Positions 1 to 8,000 of a DNA stretch of 40,738 nucleotides are shown here, piece after piece. The position numbers and the translations under genes were made by a program. Each line of letters starts with the position of its first letter. The stretch's first letter is position 1. Source of the DNA: Planctomycetia bacterium (lineage in GTDB: Bacteria > Planctomycetota > Phycisphaerae > FEN-1346); NCBI GenBank assembly GCA_003170085.1, contig PMZT01000292.1, forward strand, positions 1-40,738. The letters are read 5' to 3'. Below the pieces are notes generated by a model. The model was given only the letters and a program-made list of their open reading frames with translations. It did not search any database and was not told the DNA's origin.

Positions 1-18
1 CCCCCGGCATGCCGGGGG
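1..18. repeat. Perfect 18-bp palindrome
   Basis: CCCCCGGCATGCCGGGGG is its own reverse complement. It lies at the 3' end of the DUF2934 frame and could be the stem of that gene's terminator, but any T-tract would lie outside the window. Confidence 0.5.
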
Positions 19-465
19 CTTACACATTTCCTTGCGAAGCTGGGCCTCGGCCTCGGCCCAGTTCTCCTTGTCGCGGCCCGGCTTGGAGCCGCCGGCCTGC
101 CAGATCGCTTTGGCGCGCGCCGAAATCTGCTCGTGGGTCGGCTCGGCCTGCTTCGGCTTGCCGCCGCCTGCCGCGGCGGGGGCGAAGGCGGGCTTCGAGG
201 GCCGGAGCGACGCCATGGCCGCCGGGGCCGGAACCGGTTTGGCCGTTTGCGGCCCGGCTCCAAGACCCGCCGGGGCGGGCGCGGCAGCCGGCTTGGAGAC
301 CGGCTTGTCCGCTGAAGCCTTGGCGAAGGCCGACGCCTGCTCCGGCCGCTTCGTGTCCTCCACGCGTCGAAGATCCGCCGTGGCGGGCAGGAAAACGTTC
401 GGCTTGTCCGCCGAAGCCTTGCCGAAGGCGGGCTTACTGTTCCCTCTGGTGTTTTTCTTCTCCAT
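1..465 (-). CDS. DUF2934-domain protein, cut by the window edge
   Basis: Reading the minus strand from the ATG at 465 gives 155 uninterrupted codons to base 1, so the 3' end lies outside the window. A GGGAG ribosome-binding site lies just upstream. Residues 1-110 are Ala/Pro/Lys-rich and low complexity. Residues about 111-145 (from HEQISARAKAIW through GRDKENWAEAEAQL) match the short DUF2934 domain, whose function is unknown. The N-terminal part contains two copies of a palindromic repeat (read as AFGKASADKP and AFAKASADKP, residues 13-22 and 46-55) and one of a second repeat (PATADLRR, residues 27-34), so much of this tail appears to be repeat insertions. DUF2934 genes usually end soon after this motif. 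What the protein binds or does is not known. Confidence 0.75.
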   Translation of the reverse strand, partial: MEKKNTRGNSKPAFGKASADKPNVFLPATADLRRVEDTKRPEQASAFAKASADKPVSKPAAAPAPAGLGAGPQTAKPVPAPAAMASLRPSKPAFAPAAAGGGKPKQAEPTHEQISARAKAIWQAGGSKPGRDKENWAEAEAQLRKEMCKPPACRG

Positions 466-854
466 GTCAGACTCCCTTCACTCTTGCGCCATCGATACCG
501 GGTACGGCGACTAGTCCGCCTTTGCCAAGGCTATGGCGGGCGCGTCCGCCGAAGCCTTGGCAAAGGCGGGAGCGTAAGTGCCCCCGTATGCCCTTCGATC
601 TGGCTGTGTCCTTGGACCCGCCTGCGAGCCGTAGCCCTACGGCCCGCCGCGGCGGGTTCTCAGGTTCAGGTTGGTCGCCCCACCCCGGCGGGTCTTCGCC
701 GCGGCGACCCCTTCCGATACTTTATACTGTAACGCAACCAGCGCGTCCCATGCCAGTGGGTTTCCAAATTCTTTCTGCCCGCCGCTCGGACCGCCCTCGA
801 TGCTTCTACGGGTGGCACCCGCCGCGTCGAAGACCCGCCGTAGAGGGGCGGGGC
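305..854. repeat. Cluster of short palindromic repeats, within the DUF2934 gene and the following gap
   Basis: Family 1, about 30 bp, core GTCCGCCGAAGCCTTGG followed by CGAAGGCGG: copies at 305-334, 404-433, 514-540 (inverted) and 544-570. The last two face each other, giving a 17-bp perfect inverted repeat (516-532 with 553-569) around a 20-base loop. Family 2, core GCGTCGAAGAYCCGCCGT: copies at 364-387 and 824-847; the latter lies in a further imperfect inverted repeat (about 804-846). Another family 1 copy is in the macroglobulin gene at 29754-29783. Apart from these repeats and the GC-rich repeat-like block 600-720, the 466-929 gap shows no gene. Confidence 0.7.
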
Positions 855-929
855 CGTCACATGAGGCGCCGCATGTATTGCGCACCGGGGTTGACGCCGA
901 TCGACTTTCAGACGGGCTGCGCAAGACGG

Positions 930-1988
930 TTACGGACGGGCAAGGTCAGGTTGCGCGGGGCTTTGGCCATAGGTTCCCGCCAGAAGCGCGGCGACGAACC
1001 GGGTGGCGGGAATCCGCTCCAGAATGATCTTGATGACGGCCGTGATAGGCGTGGCAAGGAACGCCCCCACCAGGCCCCAGATCATGCCGAAGAAGATGAG
1101 AGCCAGAAGGATCGCCACCGGGTGCAGGCCGAACGAGCGGCCCAGGACCTTCGGCTGGATGAAGTTGCCGATGACGGCCTGGAGCACCCCGGGAATCGCC
1201 ACGGCCAGCACCTGCGACGTGACGCCAAGGTCGGGGCTCAGAAGAACCACCGGCACAGGCAGCAACGTGGCCACAATGGCCCCGACCGTCGGAATAAAGT
1301 TCAGCAGGAACGCCAGGAACCCGAACACAAGGGCGAACCGCACGCCCAGGATGGCCAGCGTGCCGCCGACGAGTATTCCCGTCACGGCCGAGAGCAGCAC
1401 CATCTGGATCGTGTATCGCTTGACATGGCCGGCGATCTCGTCAAGGAGGCCGCTGCGCCCGGCGGCGACCTTGTGGCCCATCAGCAGAAGGACCACGAAG
1501 ATCAGCACCAGCGCACCCTGGGAAACGAGACTCGTGACCTCCGCCAGAACCATCGAAATGACGGAGGTCACGGTCTCCTGCGGAATCGTGAACATCTTGC
1601 CCGTCGTGGGATCGCGAGTGATCCCCAGGCTCTCCAGCGGCAGATACTGAGCGGCCCGGTCGGCGATGACGTCGACCTGCTTGCCGTAGGTCTTGAGCTC
1701 ACCGGGCATCTCGGAGACCGAGATGGCCACCAGGAAGCCCACGAGAGCCAGAACCACGAGACCCAGCACCACCGTGCTCAGCACGGCCACGACCGGCGGC
1801 AGACGAAGGCGCCGCACCTGTGCATCAACGATCGCCGCCAGGCAGTAGCTGAAAAACAACGCCAGCACGAACGGCACGAGCACCGGGCGCAGCAGGTACA
1901 GGGCGATGCCCGCGGCCACGAACGCAAGAATGAGCAGGCACGCCGTCTGAACGCGCGAGTCGGAGCGATTCTCACGGGCGTCAGACAT
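930..1988 (-). CDS. AI-2E family transporter (PerM-like permease)
   Basis: A 352-residue membrane protein of the AI-2E/PerM family (PF01594). Members are inner-membrane permeases; some export the autoinducer AI-2, others are Na+/H+ antiporters or uncharacterised, so the substrate cannot be named. The sequence shows the family layout: two N-terminal hydrophobic helices after a short basic start, a more polar central segment (about residues 95-150), then five or so hydrophobic segments with the conserved FLNFIPTVGAIVAT and GNFIQPKVLG motifs. The ATG at 1988 has an upstream GGGA; an in-frame TTG at 2006 would add six residues. It follows the ArsR gene by 63 bp on the same strand and is probably co-transcribed with it, suggesting that the regulator controls this exporter. 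Confidence 0.88.
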   Translation of the reverse strand: MSDARENRSDSRVQTACLLILAFVAAGIALYLLRPVLVPFVLALFFSYCLAAIVDAQVRRLRLPPVVAVLSTVVLGLVVLALVGFLVAISVSEMPGELKTYGKQVDVIADRAAQYLPLESLGITRDPTTGKMFTIPQETVTSVISMVLAEVTSLVSQGALVLIFVVLLLMGHKVAAGRSGLLDEIAGHVKRYTIQMVLLSAVTGILVGGTLAILGVRFALVFGFLAFLLNFIPTVGAIVATLLPVPVVLLSPDLGVTSQVLAVAIPGVLQAVIGNFIQPKVLGRSFGLHPVAILLALIFFGMIWGLVGAFLATPITAVIKIILERIPATRFVAALLAGTYGQSPAQPDLARP

Positions 1989-2051
1989 GCGCGAGTCCCT
2001 GACCAAGGACTGCTCTCGCCATGCGATAGGACCGGCTAGCGCGGTTGATCG

Positions 2052-2336
2052 CTACTTCCGCGGCGCCAGCTTCGCAAGCCCGGCGGCCAGTGCCTTCATG
2101 GCGGCAGCATCCGCCACGTAGACCACCGACTTGCCGGAACGGGTGCCGATCACCAGGCGGCCCATGCGCAGCAGGCCCAGGTGATGGCTGACCGTGGGCT
2201 GCTTCAGGCCCATGGAGTTGCACAGCGCCGTGACGTTCTTCGGGCCGCCCGCCAGGATCTTCAGGATCCCCAGGCGGGTCGGGTCCGCAAGAAGGCCGAA
2301 GCCGGTAGCCAGTTCGTTCAATTCCGATCGTGCCAT
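2052..2336 (-). CDS. ArsR-family winged-helix regulator (copy 1)
   Basis: A 94-residue ArsR-type DNA-binding protein. The core is LADPTRLGILKIL, then a helix-turn-helix whose recognition helix reads QPTVSHHLGLLR, then a beta-wing (RLVIGTRSGKSVVYV). The metal-sensing ELCVCDL box of ArsR/SmtB is absent, so it is unlikely to sense arsenic or cadmium through that site. The start ATG has an AAAAGGA ribosome-binding site. It is a close paralogue of the gene at 21206-21490; the two share most residues and about 110 bp of upstream DNA. It precedes the AI-2E permease and probably autoregulates that transcript. Confidence 0.9.
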   Translation of the reverse strand: MARSELNELATGFGLLADPTRLGILKILAGGPKNVTALCNSMGLKQPTVSHHLGLLRMGRLVIGTRSGKSVVYVADAAAMKALAAGLAKLAPRK

Positions 2337-2445
2337 TTGCTATTCCTTTTCTGTTTCCCCCTCTTGCTAGCGTTATACATCTTCATGGTGCAAATGCAAG
2401 CAAAATGTTGCTATGGCCGCGAGTTTCGCCGCCTGTCGGACCGCC
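2334..2445 (-). repeat. Duplicated ArsR upstream region, copy 1
   Basis: Roughly 110 bp from the start codon upstream aligns with 21100-21208 (opposite strand in the window, same orientation relative to each ArsR gene). Shared blocks include the ribosome-binding region GGGGAAACAGAAAAGGA, the promoter, and CTATGGCCGCG upstream of it. Conservation beyond the promoter is more than needed for one operator. Confidence 0.6.
2372..2399 (-). promoter_or_regulatory. Promoter and likely operator of ArsR copy 1
   Basis: On the minus strand: -35 TTGCAT (2399-2394), 16-bp spacer, -10 TATAAC (2377-2372), about 36 bases before the start codon. The spacer and hexamers are nearly the same as at the second ArsR gene, including GATGTATAA, which suggests a shared operator overlapping the promoter. 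Confidence 0.65.
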
Positions 2446-2565
2446 CGGCCCTTCTTCCGCTCATGCCGGGCGGTGAGGCGTTCCGGGTGTGTGCCGAAAG
2501 GCGAGGCGCCAACGTCTTTTGTTTGAGTCGTTGCCGACGGTTTAATATACGTTCGCGTCGGCCGC

Positions 2566-2595
2566 AGTATACATCGTCGGACGTGACGTTGCCAA
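2566..2595 (-). promoter_or_regulatory. Possible second upstream promoter for the ArsR copy 1 transcript
   Basis: Minus strand TTGGCA (2595-2590), 18-bp spacer, TATACT (2571-2566), overlapping GATGTATAC, which resembles the GATGTATAA of the ArsR promoters. It would give a leader of over 200 bases before the ArsR start, or a separate small RNA. The rest of 2400-2700 holds no gene I can support. Confidence 0.35.
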
Positions 2596-2706
2596 GAGCA
2601 TGTGTCGGAAGACAGTACGGCACTGGCCTCAAACCCTGACGCGGACGCCCCCGAAAGCGACCCAGACGAGTTTCGTTTTGAGGGCAGTGGACCCGTCAAC
2701 AATCGA

Positions 2707-2743
2707 GAAAAAATCGCAAGTGCCGCAATCACAGGCACTTGCG
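2707..2743 (-). terminator. Intrinsic terminator of tRNA-Ser
   Basis: Perfect 10-bp stem CGCAAGTGCC / GGCACTTGCG (2743-2734 and 2724-2715) with a 9-base loop, followed on the minus strand by ATTTTTT. It lies about 14 bases beyond the tRNA CCA end. Confidence 0.85.
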
Positions 2744-2756
2744 GAAAACCAAAAAA

Positions 2757-2848
2757 TGGCGGAGAGGGGGAGATTCGAACTCCCGGTGACCATTAAAGGC
2801 CACGCCGGTTTTCGAAACCGGTCCGTTCAACCGCTCTGGCACCTCTCC
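2757..2848 (-). tRNA. tRNA-Ser (anticodon CGA)
   Basis: A 92-base tRNA including encoded CCA. Acceptor stem GGAGAGG / CCTCTCC, discriminator G. Anticodon stem CCGGT / ACCGG encloses loop TTCGAAA, anticodon CGA, reading UCG codons. A long variable arm and T-loop GTTCGAATC are present, as expected for a type II serine tRNA, and the sequence closely parallels bacterial tRNA-Ser(CGA). A TATAAC at 2870-2865 on the minus strand is a plausible -10. Confidence 0.96.
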
Positions 2849-2872
2849 GCACTACACGCAACACGTTATATT

Positions 2873-3278
2873 ACAAGCACTTATGGCAAGATTCGCTTCT
2901 TCGGCGCCTGGGAGGAGCCTGAGGCGGCGCTCGAGAACTACCTCCGCGTGGCAGCAGCCCTTCATGCCGGCCGAGAACCACGCCCGTCTACCATATCGGC
3001 GGAAGGGCTTACAGTCAAGGAGATCTGCAACCACTACCTGACCTATCAGCACCGGAGGTCACAGGCGGGTGGAGACCCGCGCCGAACGCGCTTGCCGCGT
3101 CGGCCTGGAGCGTTTTGCCCGATTCGTCGGTCCCGGCCGGCTCGTCAGCGATGTCACTCCAGATGATTTCCTCGGGTATCGCCAGAAACTCCTGCGTGGC
3201 GGGCTGACCGGCCACAAGGGGCTCGGCGTCCATGCCCTCACGCGGTCCATCACGGTGAAGCGTGACGGCATGAGATGA
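2873..3278 (+). pseudogene. Relic of a tyrosine-recombinase (phage-type) integrase
   Basis: Two frames together carry the N-terminal and core-binding part of a planctomycete-type integrase. Frame 1 (about 2880-3065) encodes GKIRFFGAWEEPEAALENYL and LTVKEICNHYLTYQ, matching the family's arm domain (a G-K-[LI]-H-[YF]-F-G-x-W motif, then a TVxxxCNxxL helix). A one-base frameshift near 3065 leads to frame 2 (3069-3278), with LERFARFVGPGRLVSDVTPD, typical of the core-binding domain. The catalytic R-H-R-Y domain is missing. It starts about 37 bp from the 5' end of tRNA-Ser. A similar relic lies beside the other tRNA at 35949. Confidence 0.7.
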
Positions 3279-3341
3279 CTGCCCCCGCACGCTGTCGGTT
3301 TCGCACGAAGGTGGAACACTCCCCTCTGGCCCGACATTCGG

Positions 3342-4415
3342 TCATGCCGGGTTCGCCGAGCCCGCCGTGTCCGCGATCTCCAACTCGCCTCCTGCCAGGG
3401 CCGCGTCGTGGCTTGTTCCGCACGGGCGGCAGACCAGATGCGCGCCGTCGAGGCTCAGCCACAGCCTTGAGCCGCACGCGGGACAAGCCGGCACACGAAC
3501 CTTGTGGGTGCCCTGGGGCGTCTGGCAACGGACCCTTCTCGCGGGGAACATCCGCCGCCGCCAGCCCATCACCACACGGACCGTCCACCACGTCACCAGT
3601 GCCCAGAACACCGTTGGGACGACCAGCCACACTTGAGGCTCAACATCGGTCCGCAGTTTGCTGAAACTCGAAGTCATGTAGTCCAAGATGGCCCAAGTGC
3701 TCGGCGCAATGCAGGCCAGAGCGGCGTACGACCCACTGTGCTGAAGAACATACGCCCATCGGAGGCCACGCCGAATCCCCCAGCCCGCCAGTCCGGCCAG
3801 GGCAAGCCACGCCAAGAACAGCAGCACCAGGCTGGTCAAGAGCATCAGGACTCGCAAATCCAGGCAACTTTGCGCGACCATCACGATACCGTACCCCAGT
3901 GCCACCAGGGCAAGTACACCGCTCCATAGGCAGATTGCCCATCGGGTGATCCGCAGCAGGGGATCGCCGATCAAAGGGATGGGGTGCTCGCGTCTCCATC
4001 GTCGCCACGCGATCCATCGTTGACGCGATTCAATGAAATCGCACGCGAGGATACCAAGGACGGCGCCTATAACAATCGAGCCGCCGATCTCCGCCGTTGC
4101 CGTCAGGTCCGGCGTAAGGCAACCGAGGAACACCGCCGTCCATCCCCAGCAGACGGCAACCCAGATGATCTTCAGCAGCGCAAGCACGAGCCGTCCAATC
4201 GCCGTTGCCGGCCGGCGATTGAGGAAGGTCAGGGCGATAACAACCACCGCAAACAGGGGGATACTCAGGAGTAACGGGGCGTTCGATACGGCCTCAAGCC
4301 CTGTGTACGTGTGGGAGGCACTGCAACCGTGCATGGTCACGAACGGCAGCGGCAGCACTCCCAGAACCACCACCGCCAGAATGCGCCGGGACCATTTCAA
4401 GATACGGTCGAGCAT
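3342..4415 (-). CDS. Multi-pass membrane protein with C-terminal zinc ribbon
   Basis: A 357-residue protein of unknown function. The ATG at 4415 is preceded by GGGGAGG, which fixes the start, although the frame stays open to 4697. The N-terminus has a signal-anchor-like helix (about residues 12-30). Five or six further hydrophobic segments follow, with a basic cytoplasmic-looking loop rich in Arg/Trp around residue 145. Residues 311-332 form a CPAC...CRPC zinc ribbon on a soluble tail. It stands alone, transcribed away from the large secreted protein at 5098. I do not recognise a specific family. Confidence 0.75.
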   Translation of the reverse strand: MLDRILKWSRRILAVVVLGVLPLPFVTMHGCSASHTYTGLEAVSNAPLLLSIPLFAVVVIALTFLNRRPATAIGRLVLALLKIIWVAVCWGWTAVFLGCLTPDLTATAEIGGSIVIGAVLGILACDFIESRQRWIAWRRWRREHPIPLIGDPLLRITRWAICLWSGVLALVALGYGIVMVAQSCLDLRVLMLLTSLVLLFLAWLALAGLAGWGIRRGLRWAYVLQHSGSYAALACIAPSTWAILDYMTSSFSKLRTDVEPQVWLVVPTVFWALVTWWTVRVVMGWRRRMFPARRVRCQTPQGTHKVRVPACPACGSRLWLSLDGAHLVCRPCGTSHDAALAGGELEIADTAGSANPA

Positions 4416-5097
4416 TGTGACCTCCCCCCACAGCCCTGCCCCGCGGCGCGACCTTGGGCGGAATTCCCCTGAGGCCATACCCGACGGCCGTTTACACCCG
4501 ATGGAACCCACTGGACCCGTTGCGGCTGAGGTCTCAGGTGCTTGCCGCAATGGATAGGCCCCCGACGGCGTCCCTTCAGCCGCCTGAAACTCAGCCCCAG
4601 GGGTCACCCGGAAGTGTACCCGACGCATTCGGCCTTTGCCAATACATTCCGATTTCAGCCTTGCGTGCCCATCCGCACGAGTTGTATCCGACATCAACCA
4701 GATGACTAGATGCCTTTCTGCTGACGATCACCGCCGGCAGTTCTTGGGATCCTACCTCGCACCGAAGTTTCGACTAGCCAACTCTCAATGCTCTAGACAC
4801 ACCGCGGACCGCAGGCACGACCTTGTCGCTCAACAGGCAGGCCCCTTACCCCGAGCCTGCCTCAGTCGCAGGCTGGCCACCCATACCCATTGCCAGATCC
4901 TTCTCATGCTCGTGCCGTTCTCCGGGAGGAACAGGCTTGTCAGGGCCTGGAGATGCGGTATGCTCATCACAAGAGGCCCACGGTAGTCGTAGGCCAAAGG
5001 TCGAATGGAAAATCCCGGTATAATGCCATTTGCCACCTGAAGGCCCCTTTGTTGACGCGGGCCGATTGGAAAGAGACAGGCTCGAAAGGAAACGCCT
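4416..5097. other. Divergent intergenic region, no gene seen
   Basis: This 680-bp gap separates two divergently transcribed genes. I see no convincing gene or repeat. The only signal is a consensus -10 at 5019-5024 on the plus strand. Confidence 0.5.
5019..5024 (+). promoter_or_regulatory. Possible -10 element for the 1813-residue protein
   Basis: A perfect TATAAT about 74 bases before the ATG at 5098. No good -35 hexamer lies at the usual distance, so either an activator is needed or the match is chance. Confidence 0.35.
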
Positions 5098-8000
5098 ATG
5101 CCACCCCGCCCGACGGCCGGCCTCCTGTTGTGGACACTGGCCCTCACGGTTTCAGCGGCCTGCGCCGAAGCACAGGAACAGCCGCGCAATCCGTTCGCGA
5201 TGGCCCGCAAATTGGAAAGCCAAGGACGCGCAGCGGAGGCGTTCAAGGCTTTTCTGGCTGTCCCCGGCGGCGAATTTGCGGCGGTTAAACTGGCCCGCCA
5301 CAAGGCCAGGGAATTTCTGACCCTACTTGATGGGATGCCCCAGACTCCCGCGCAGCCGCGCACCCTCCTCGTTCGTGGCGACCTCCTGCTGGCCCTCGGA
5401 GACAAGGCCGGTGCTCTCACATGTTACCGCCAGGTCCTCGGAATGATCGCGAAGGATGGAAGCCAGGAGTGGACCCAAGGTTTCATGCCGCGGGATTATT
5501 ACCCCGTGGAACCTCCCGGCGGTTCGGCCGAGGAGTATCGTCCGGGATCGGCGCTGCCTTTCACGCTGGGCTGCGGCAGCCACCGCGACAACTGGCTCAT
5601 CCGCCGGCTTCTGGCCCTGGAGGCCTACGACGATGCCGGCGGCGAATTCGAGCGGATTTGGGCCATCCACCGCGTGAGGGCCGGCAAGGGGCAGTTCGAC
5701 GCCCTCGGCCTGGAATTCGCCATCGACTACGCTTTCTTCCTCAAAAAGCGCAACCCACCCGACAACGCCCTGGCCGTGCTTCAGGAACCACTGCTACACA
5801 TAGACATGGATCGCAACCCGGGCCTTGGGAAATCCGCTGAAGTCTGGATCGGCTTCGGTTCCGGCCCTCTCGGGCTCTCGCGGAAGGAGTTCATCCGCCT
5901 GGCATTCGGGCAATTCAAGGAGTCGGGTAAAGAGGACGCCCTCGTGACGGCTTTGACCCGGCAGATCGAAGGCGGCCGGAATGCCGCGCGGCGGGTGTTG
6001 GCCCGCATCCGCCTGCACCAGGGCAAGGTGGACGAAGCGGTCGCCCTGGAACTGGATTACATTCAATCCGCCGGCTTCGAACCGCTGACCCAGGCCGTTC
6101 GCCGGGGCTCGGTTTACGAGGATCTCCGGAGGCTGCCCGAGGCGGCCGCGGAGTACGAGAAGGCGCTGGCCCTGCCCTATGCGCCGCTCGCGCTTCCTGC
6201 TCCGGACGAGGAAGTAGTTGACGCCGAGAGGCATGCCGCGACCTCCAGAGTGCTCCCCGCGCCCGGCTCGCGCGAGGCACGCATCGCCTTTCAGACCGAG
6301 CTTCTGGGCCGACTGCGCCGCCTTTACGCCGCGATGGGGATGGCCGACAAGATGCTGGACCTGTCGCTCCGGGAACTCGATGTCGATGAGGCGCTCCTCG
6401 GAGATCCGGATCTGTTTGACCAGACGGCGGCATCCTTCAAGGCGGCGGGCCACACCGACCCGTTCCAGGAGTGGGCCCGCCGGCGCCTGGGCCAGGTCGA
6501 GAGCCTCCAGGCCAAAGCGAATCTCTGTTGGGCGCTGAAAGATACGGCCGGGGCGGTCAGGGCCGTGGCCGCGTGGGCCAAGACGCTGGGCGACAACGAC
6601 CGTTACCTGCTCGAGCCCTGGGAGCAGCGGTTCGCCACGCTCGACATCGCCTCGCAGCGGATGTTCCTGGAGGAACTGGCGAAGGCGCGGCCCACGGATG
6701 GGCAGGTGACCATAAGACTGCTGGAGCTGATGGGACCGGCCGATCCCAAGGTCCTGATCCCGATGGTGGAGAGCGTCCTGGAGAGCAGGGCCTTCGAGAT
6801 CAACTGGGAGGCGGTCATGCACGGCGGCCGCCGGCGCGCGTACTCCCCGGGCCCCGCGCACTACGAGAGCAGTTTCGGCTTCGCGTACCGTCTGATGCGG
6901 CTCTACGAGAAGACGGGCCAGACCGACAAGGTCCTGGCGCTGGGGCTCCGCGTGGCACAGGGGAAGAAGCCCTTCTCCTATCCGGATTTCGAGCAATTCT
7001 CAGGGCGGGAATCCAACGGCGTTCCCGATCTGGGCGAGGCCTGCCTGGCGGTGGCGATTGCCCATGCGACGGATGCGAAGTCGCAAGAGGCCCTGGCCGA
7101 GGCCCTCGCCCCGTCGCCGTGGGAAGTGGCGAAGGCCCAGGTGGCCCGCATCCGGGCCGGCGGTCTGCAGCCGGCGGCGGATGCCAAGCCGTTCGGCTGG
7201 TCCGGCACGCCCGAGGGCGTCACCCTCATCGCTTCCAATGAGTGTGTGCTAAGCCTCTGCCGTGACGACAAGCACCTCTACGTGGGGCAGCCGTGGGGCG
7301 TGGCCATCTACGATTTCGACGGTAAGCCCGTGACGCGCGTGCCCCTGCAAACGGCCGCCCTGCACATGGTCGCCGTCAACGGGGCGCTGTGGGTCGGCAC
7401 GCCCATCGGCCTCTACCGGATCGACCCGGCCACGTGGGACGTTTCCTGCCTGTCGTGCGATCAGGACGTACCGGCGGCGGAGCGCCAAGGGGGGACCCGC
7501 ATCATCGGCCTGGCGGCGCAGGGCGATCTCCTGTGGATCGCCACAGGGCGCAACATTCGCACCTACAACACCAAGACCAACGCGATGAAGGCCTATTCGG
7601 CCGAAGACATGGGCCTCAAGGAATACGTCGACGTGGGGACGTTTTTCTTCGACGGCCGATTCGTCTGGATCACGGGTGTCCGCTACGACCCTGAGGCGGA
7701 CCGGTGGCAAGCCCCCGCGGCGCCCGACGAAGGGCATCCCGTTCACGTGATCGGCCTGGTCGGCGACACGCTGTGGGGTGATGTGTGGGTGAATGGCGCC
7801 CTCGGCGCGCGCCCGTGCATCATCGACCGCCGGACGCTGAAAGTCACGCCGGTCCTGATTGAAGAACGCAAGCCCGAATCGGTACAAGATATAAACGGGC
7901 CGTTCTTTTATGTCGGCCAGTACAATAATCGGCCCGTCTTTCGGGCCTCGCAGAGCCCGCTGCTGGTGTATGACGCCCCGTCCGGGAAGCTGAAGCCCAC

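Noticed and set aside
305-854. CRISPR array
   Set aside because: Repeats are unevenly spaced, partly inverted and partly inside a gene; no cas genes in the window.
9-2039. Long plus-strand frame across the DUF2934 gene, the gap and the AI-2E gene
   Set aside because: It runs antisense through two supported genes and repeats and has no domain.
2052-2336. Arsenic-resistance regulator
   Set aside because: Lacks the ELCVCDL metal site and no ars genes are nearby.
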